Below, in pieces: positions 60,172 to 64,000 of a stretch of 64,000 nt of DNA (position 1 is the first letter of the stretch; the number at the start of each line of letters is the position of its first letter). The notes beneath the pieces were generated by a model. That model saw only the letters and a program-made list of their open reading frames with translations. It had not been told where the DNA came from and did no database searches. Made by a program: the position numbers and the translations under genes. Where the stretch lies: positions 124,001-188,000 of the forward strand of contig NZ_JHEP02000006.1 of the NCBI RefSeq assembly GCF_000657795.2, given 5' to 3'. The DNA comes from Bordetella pseudohinzii (GTDB taxonomy: Bacteria > Pseudomonadota > Gammaproteobacteria > Burkholderiales > Burkholderiaceae_B).

Positions 60172-61833
60172 TCAGCGATAGGCAAAGGAGATAAACAGGG
60201 CGAGGGCCAGGAGCAGGCTGAGGACTTTCCAGAACCGCAGCGGGTCGCGCTCGGCCAGCGGCGGCGGCCCCGGGGGCCGGGCCGGGTGGCGCAAGGCGTG
60301 GGCAAACTCGGCCGCATCCTGGAAGCGCCGCGCCGGATCGGGATGCACGGCCTGCGCCAGCACGGCGTCCAGCCAGGCGGGGATTTCCGTGGCCTGCTGG
60401 TAGCGCAGGCGCAGGAGGTCGGCGCGGCTGCGGACCTTGGCGGTCTGCGCGCCGTAGGGCAGGCGGCCGGTGAGCAGCTGGTAGGTAATGACGCCGAGGG
60501 AATACAGATCGGCGCGGGGGCTGCCGGGCTGGCCAAGAAAATACTCCGGCGCGGCGTAGGCGATGTCGCCCGGCACGCCGGGCGCGGCGGGCAGCGCTTC
60601 CTGGCCGCTTGCCGCCTGGGCCGACCCCATGTCGATGATCTTGACCTCGCCCTGCGGCGTCAGGATGAGATTGTCGGGGCGCAGATCGCGATGCAGGATG
60701 TCCAGGCGGTGGAAGGCCGCCAGGCCCCGGGCGGCCTGTTCCGCGATGTCCAGGGCCTCTTGCAGGCCTGGGCGGTAATGGGCCAGCGTGCGGCCTTCGA
60801 TGTATTCGCTGACGATGTACAGGGACTGGCGCGGCCGCGTCTGCGGCCAGGCGCGCGCCACGTGGCGGCTGTCGATGCGCCGGGCCAGCCATTCTTCCAG
60901 CAGCAGGCGCTCCAGGTAGGCCGGGTCATGCCGCTGGTCCAGGGACGGGATCTTGATCGCCACGGGCGATTGGCCATCGCGGGCGAGATAGACATGGCTG
61001 CGGGCGCTGGCGTGCAGCTCGCGCTCGATCACGAAACCCTCGAAACCCATGCCGGGACTGAGCAGCGGCGGGCAGGGCAGGGTGCCCGCCTGGCGGGCCA
61101 GGTCGGCCGGCGTGGCCGTCATCGGCGCGTCCACGCGCAGCAATTGCACGGTGAGATTGTCATTGCTGCCCTCGTGCAGGGCCTGGCGGACCAGCGCGCG
61201 CGCCGCCTCGTCCAGGCTGTCATGGTCGCTCAGGGCCTGCCGCAGGTGTTCGGCGCGCAGATATTCATGCGCGCCGTCGGTGGCCAGCATGAAGACATCG
61301 CCTTGCGCCACGCCGCGGGTGTGATAGTCGATCTCCAGATGCGGGCGCAGGCCCATGGCGCGCGTCAGATAGTGGCGCCCCTGGCCGACCCACAGCCGGT
61401 GTTCTTCGGTGAGCGGCTCCAGCACGCCGTCGCGCAGCCGGCTGATGCGCGCATCGCCCACATGCAGAATGTGCGCGGTGGCGCCCTTGAGGATGAGCAC
61501 GCTCATGCCGCAGACATAGCCCTGGTCGGCGCCGCGGTGGCCCAGGCGCGTCTGGGCATGGAGCCAGCCATTGGTCGCGCTCATCACCCGCTGCGCGGAT
61601 TTGCGCACCGACCAGGTCTGCGGCGTGCTGTAGTAGTCCTCGAGAAAACTCGCCACCGCGGTCTCGCTGGCGACGCGGCTGACATCGCTGCTGCTGATGC
61701 CATCGGCCAGCGCGGCCGCGATGCCCTTGGCGCCCAGCAAGGGTTCCGCGGGGATGCACAGCCCATGGAAATCCTGATTTTCGGCCTTGCGGCCTGCTTC
61801 CGAGTGCTGGCCCGTGGCCACCGGCGCGCGCAT
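60172..61833 (-). CDS. PP2C phosphatase-Ser/Thr kinase fusion, membrane-anchored
   Basis: This 553-residue protein joins a PP2C domain (ADG at 43-45, HVGD at 124-127, TDG at 185-187, SNDN at 223-226) to a Hanks-type kinase (Lys294 in VAIK, HRDLRPDN at 381-388, DMG at 401-403), ending in a transmembrane helix at about 535-551. The kinase has Arg385 where the usual HRDxKPxN lysine stands and no Gly-rich loop before Lys294, so it may be weak or a pseudokinase. Similar genes sit in nitrate-assimilation operons of other proteobacteria. Role there is unknown. Confidence 0.9.
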   Translation of the reverse strand: MRAPVATGQHSEAGRKAENQDFHGLCIPAEPLLGAKGIAAALADGISSSDVSRVASETAVASFLEDYYSTPQTWSVRKSAQRVMSATNGWLHAQTRLGHRGADQGYVCGMSVLILKGATAHILHVGDARISRLRDGVLEPLTEEHRLWVGQGRHYLTRAMGLRPHLEIDYHTRGVAQGDVFMLATDGAHEYLRAEHLRQALSDHDSLDEAARALVRQALHEGSNDNLTVQLLRVDAPMTATPADLARQAGTLPCPPLLSPGMGFEGFVIERELHASARSHVYLARDGQSPVAIKIPSLDQRHDPAYLERLLLEEWLARRIDSRHVARAWPQTRPRQSLYIVSEYIEGRTLAHYRPGLQEALDIAEQAARGLAAFHRLDILHRDLRPDNLILTPQGEVKIIDMGSAQAASGQEALPAAPGVPGDIAYAAPEYFLGQPGSPRADLYSLGVITYQLLTGRLPYGAQTAKVRSRADLLRLRYQQATEIPAWLDAVLAQAVHPDPARRFQDAAEFAHALRHPARPPGPPPLAERDPLRFWKVLSLLLALALFISFAYR

Positions 61834-61841
61834 GGACCGGC

Positions 61842-62654
61842 TCAGTTGAAGCTGCGTTTGGGGGCGGTCTTCATATGCGTGGTGTAGAGCGTCAGGCCGG
61901 TAAGCGAAACGCCGCCCACCAGGTTGCCCAGCACCACCGGGATCTCATTCCAGATCAGGTAGTCCATGATCGAGAAATTGCCGCCCATGATGAGGGCCGA
62001 GGGGAAGAGGAACATATTCACCACCGAGTGCTCGAAGCCCATGGCGAAGAACAGCATGATGGGCATCCACATGGCGATGACCTTGCCGCTCACGCTGGTG
62101 GAGATCATGGCCCCGACCACGCCCAGCGATACCATCCAGTTGCACAGCACGGCCCGGATAAAGATGGTCAGCATGCCGGCCGCGCCGTATTCCTTGTAGC
62201 CCAGGGTGCGGTTCTCGCCGATATGCGAGATGACCTCGCCCACTTTGTTGGGCGGGGTCGAAAAACCGTAGGTGAAGACGATGGACATCATCAGGGCCAC
62301 GGTCAGCGCGCCCAGGAAGTTGCCGGTGAAGACCACGCCCCAATGCTTGAGCACGGCCTTGGGCGTGACGCCCGGGCGGCGTTCGATGAGGGCCAGCGGC
62401 GTGAGCACGAAGACGCCCGTCAGCAGGTCGAAACCCATGAGGTAGAGGATGCAGAAACCCACCGGGAACAGCGCCGCGCCCAGAATGGCCGAGCCGGTCT
62501 GCACGGTGACCGTGACGGCGAAGACCGCCGCCAGGGCGAGGATGCCGCCCGCCATGTAGGAGCGGATCAGGACATCGCGCGTGGCCATGTGGATCTTGGA
62601 CTCGCCGGCGTCGACCATCTTGGTGACGAACTCGGAAGGAACAATGTAGGACAT
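61842..62654 (-). CDS. nirC: Formate/nitrite transporter family protein (NirC type)
   Basis: This 270-residue pentameric-channel-family protein has six predicted transmembrane helices, and the MFFAMGFEHSVVNMF segment (quoted as FFAMGFEHSVVNM) carries the central FNT histidine. Near the middle, GNFLGAL is the second FNT signature. Between nirD and the kinase gene in a nitrite-reductase operon it most likely imports or exports nitrite. It follows nirD by 36 bases. Confidence 0.92.
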   Translation of the reverse strand: MSYIVPSEFVTKMVDAGESKIHMATRDVLIRSYMAGGILALAAVFAVTVTVQTGSAILGAALFPVGFCILYLMGFDLLTGVFVLTPLALIERRPGVTPKAVLKHWGVVFTGNFLGALTVALMMSIVFTYGFSTPPNKVGEVISHIGENRTLGYKEYGAAGMLTIFIRAVLCNWMVSLGVVGAMISTSVSGKVIAMWMPIMLFFAMGFEHSVVNMFLFPSALIMGGNFSIMDYLIWNEIPVVLGNLVGGVSLTGLTLYTTHMKTAPKRSFN

Positions 62655-62690
62655 GATGGAACCCCTTGCTTGGTATGGGACAACGTGGAA

Positions 62691-63026
62691 TCAGGCTGTG
62701 AAGCAGACCTCGACGGTCTCGCCATTGAGCCGGGCGGGCCAGGCCGGCAGGTGTTCGGCGGGCTGCTCCACGCAGGAGCCGTCGCGCAAACGGAAGTGCT
62801 GTTTGTAGAGCGGCGAGGCCACGACCAGCTCGCCCGCCATCCGGCCGAGAATGCCGCGGCCGATGACATTGGCGCCGGAGCGCGGATCCCGGTTGCCCAC
62901 GGCGTAGACGGCCTCGTCTTCGGGCAGGTAGAAGAGGGCGATCTGCTGCCCGTCCAGCCAGGCCACCACGCCGGAATGGGCCACCAGGTCACGGCGCAGG
63001 CAGAGCGCTTGCCAGTCTTGGCTCAT
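62691..63026 (-). CDS. nirD: Nitrite reductase (NADH) small subunit
   Basis: This 111-residue Rieske-like protein pairs with NirB. It shows the NirD pattern with AVGNRDPRSGANVIGRG and a late LRDGSCVEQP stretch. NirD has a Rieske fold but lacks the Cys/His ligands, which holds here. The start overlaps the nirB stop as TGATG, so translation is coupled. Confidence 0.94.
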   Translation of the reverse strand: MSQDWQALCLRRDLVAHSGVVAWLDGQQIALFYLPEDEAVYAVGNRDPRSGANVIGRGILGRMAGELVVASPLYKQHFRLRDGSCVEQPAEHLPAWPARLNGETVEVCFTA

Positions 63027-64000
63027 CAGGTCTGCTCCTCGACAGCCAGGGATTCGGCGCGCGCCGGCCGGCGCTGGCCTCTTTCCTCGACAAAGCGGAT
63101 ATCGGGATCGGCGCGCCCGTCATTGACAAAGGTGCGGAAGCGCTTGAGTTTCTCCGGGTCGGACAGGGTGTTGGCCCATTCGCATTCGTAGCGGTCGACG
63201 ACGTCCTGCATCTGCTGCTCCAATTCCGCGCCCAGGCCCAGGCTGTCCTCGAGCACCACGGCTTTCAGGTAGTCCAGCCCGCCTTCCAGCGATTCGCGCC
63301 ATACCGATGTGCGTTGCAGCTTGTCGGCGGTGCGGATGTAGAACATCAGCAGGCGGTCGATGGCGCGGATCAGCGCGGCGTCGTCCAGGTCGGTGGCGAA
63401 GAGCTCGGCATGGCGCGGGCGCATGCCGCCGTTGCCGCAGACATAGAGGTTCCAGCCTTTCTCGGTGGCGATGACGCCGATGTCCTTGCTCTGGGCCTCG
63501 GCGCATTCGCGGGTGCAGCCCGAGACCGCGAACTTCAGCTTGTGCGGCGCGCGCAGGCCCTTGTAGCGGTCCTCCAGGCGCAGGGCCATGGCCACGCTGT
63601 CCTGTACGCCGTAGCGGCACCAGGTGCTGCCCACGCAGGATTTCACGGTGCGCGTGGCCTTGCCATAGGCATGGCCGGTCTCGAAACCCGCGGCGATGAG
63701 TTCGGCCCAGATGTCGGGCAGTTCGTGCAGTTGCGCGCCGAACAGGTCGATACGCTGGCCGCCGGTGATTTTCGTGTAGAGCTGGTATTTCCTGGCCACC
63801 GTGCCGATGGCGATGAGGCCTTCGGGCGTGATTTCGCCGCCCGGGATGCGCGGCACCACGGAATAGCTGCCGTTTTTCTGCATATTGGCCATGAAGGTGT
63901 CATTGGTGTCCTGCAGCGGCACCAGCGGGGGATCCTGGATGGGCTGGTTCCAGCAGGAAGCGAGAATGGAGGCCACGGCGGGTTTGCAGATATCGCAGCC
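63026..64000 (-). CDS. nirB: Nitrite reductase (NADH) large subunit, 3' part
   Basis: The last 324 residues of assimilatory NirB are visible; the 5' part lies beyond the window. The stretch GCDICKPA marks the end of the bacterioferritin-associated-ferredoxin-like [2Fe-2S] domain. The siroheme/[4Fe-4S] domain follows, with cluster ligands in SCVGSTWC and GCTRECAEAQSKD. The enzyme reduces nitrite to ammonium in the cytoplasm using NADH. Reading stays open to the window edge. Confidence 0.95.
   Translation of the reverse strand, partial: GCDICKPAVASILASCWNQPIQDPPLVPLQDTNDTFMANMQKNGSYSVVPRIPGGEITPEGLIAIGTVARKYQLYTKITGGQRIDLFGAQLHELPDIWAELIAAGFETGHAYGKATRTVKSCVGSTWCRYGVQDSVAMALRLEDRYKGLRAPHKLKFAVSGCTRECAEAQSKDIGVIATEKGWNLYVCGNGGMRPRHAELFATDLDDAALIRAIDRLLMFYIRTADKLQRTSVWRESLEGGLDYLKAVVLEDSLGLGAELEQQMQDVVDRYECEWANTLSDPEKLKRFRTFVNDGRADPDIRFVEERGQRRPARAESLAVEEQT

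Overview
The window reads as chromosomal DNA of a GC-rich betaproteobacterium of the Bordetella/Achromobacter (Alcaligenaceae) type. The evidence is the box pathway with BoxR, two Bug-type solute receptors of the tripartite tricarboxylate family, the rplM-rpsI-argC-erpA-anmK-tyrS and glyA-nrdR-ribD-ribE orders, and very GC-rich third codon positions. It looks like one contiguous, gene-dense chromosomal segment. I see no integrase, transposase, prophage or CRISPR array. Both ends cut genes: a Pat-like acyl-CoA synthetase/acetyltransferase at the left and nirB at the right.

Region 1 (1-2070) is the C-terminal part of the Pat-like protein. Region 2 (2067-16688) is an aerobic benzoate locus. A nine-gene minus-strand operon runs DUF4863, boxD, bclA, alpha/beta hydrolase, then a five-gene branched-chain-type ABC transporter. 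Divergent from it lie boxR and then boxC-boxB-boxA. Together they import benzoate, make benzoyl-CoA, epoxidise it (BoxAB), open the ring (BoxC) and oxidise the semialdehyde (BoxD). Palindromic and TGCA-rich sites overlap the promoters next to boxR.

Region 3 (16690-36195) is mostly housekeeping: an esterase, yjgA/pmbA, an FkbM-type methyltransferase preceded by a 14-bp tandem array of nearly 14 units, an orphan TRAP receptor, rplM-rpsI, argC, erpA, anmK, a LytM peptidase, tyrS, glyA, nrdR, and ribD-ribE. A GlxA-type regulator and a cysteine hydrolase sit between nrdR and ribD. Region 4 (36196-41253) is the prkA-yeaH-spoVR stress module. It is preceded by two tiny cysteine-containing reading frames, one just before a terminator hairpin and one overlapping the prkA GTG start.

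Region 5 (41272-49162) is catabolic and accessory: a muconate-cycloisomerase-like enzyme with a Bug receptor and a divergent LysR regulator, tRNA-Ser(GGA), a PACE efflux pump with a LysR regulator, and a RidA-FAH-Bug-GntR operon. Region 6 (49330-55460) is a tight operon of a PRPP-synthetase paralogue, a divergent phosphoketolase-like protein, a beta-CASP metallo-beta-lactamase and an AMP-phosphorylase-like enzyme. This is the best candidate here for an under-described nucleotide/pentose-phosphate system.

Region 7 (55615-58114) pairs an exported argininosuccinate-lyase-like protein with an M14 deacylase. Region 8 (58166-64000) is assimilatory nitrite reduction: nirB, nirD, nirC, a PP2C-kinase fusion, cobA (siroheme) and a NasR-type antiterminator, all on the minus strand.
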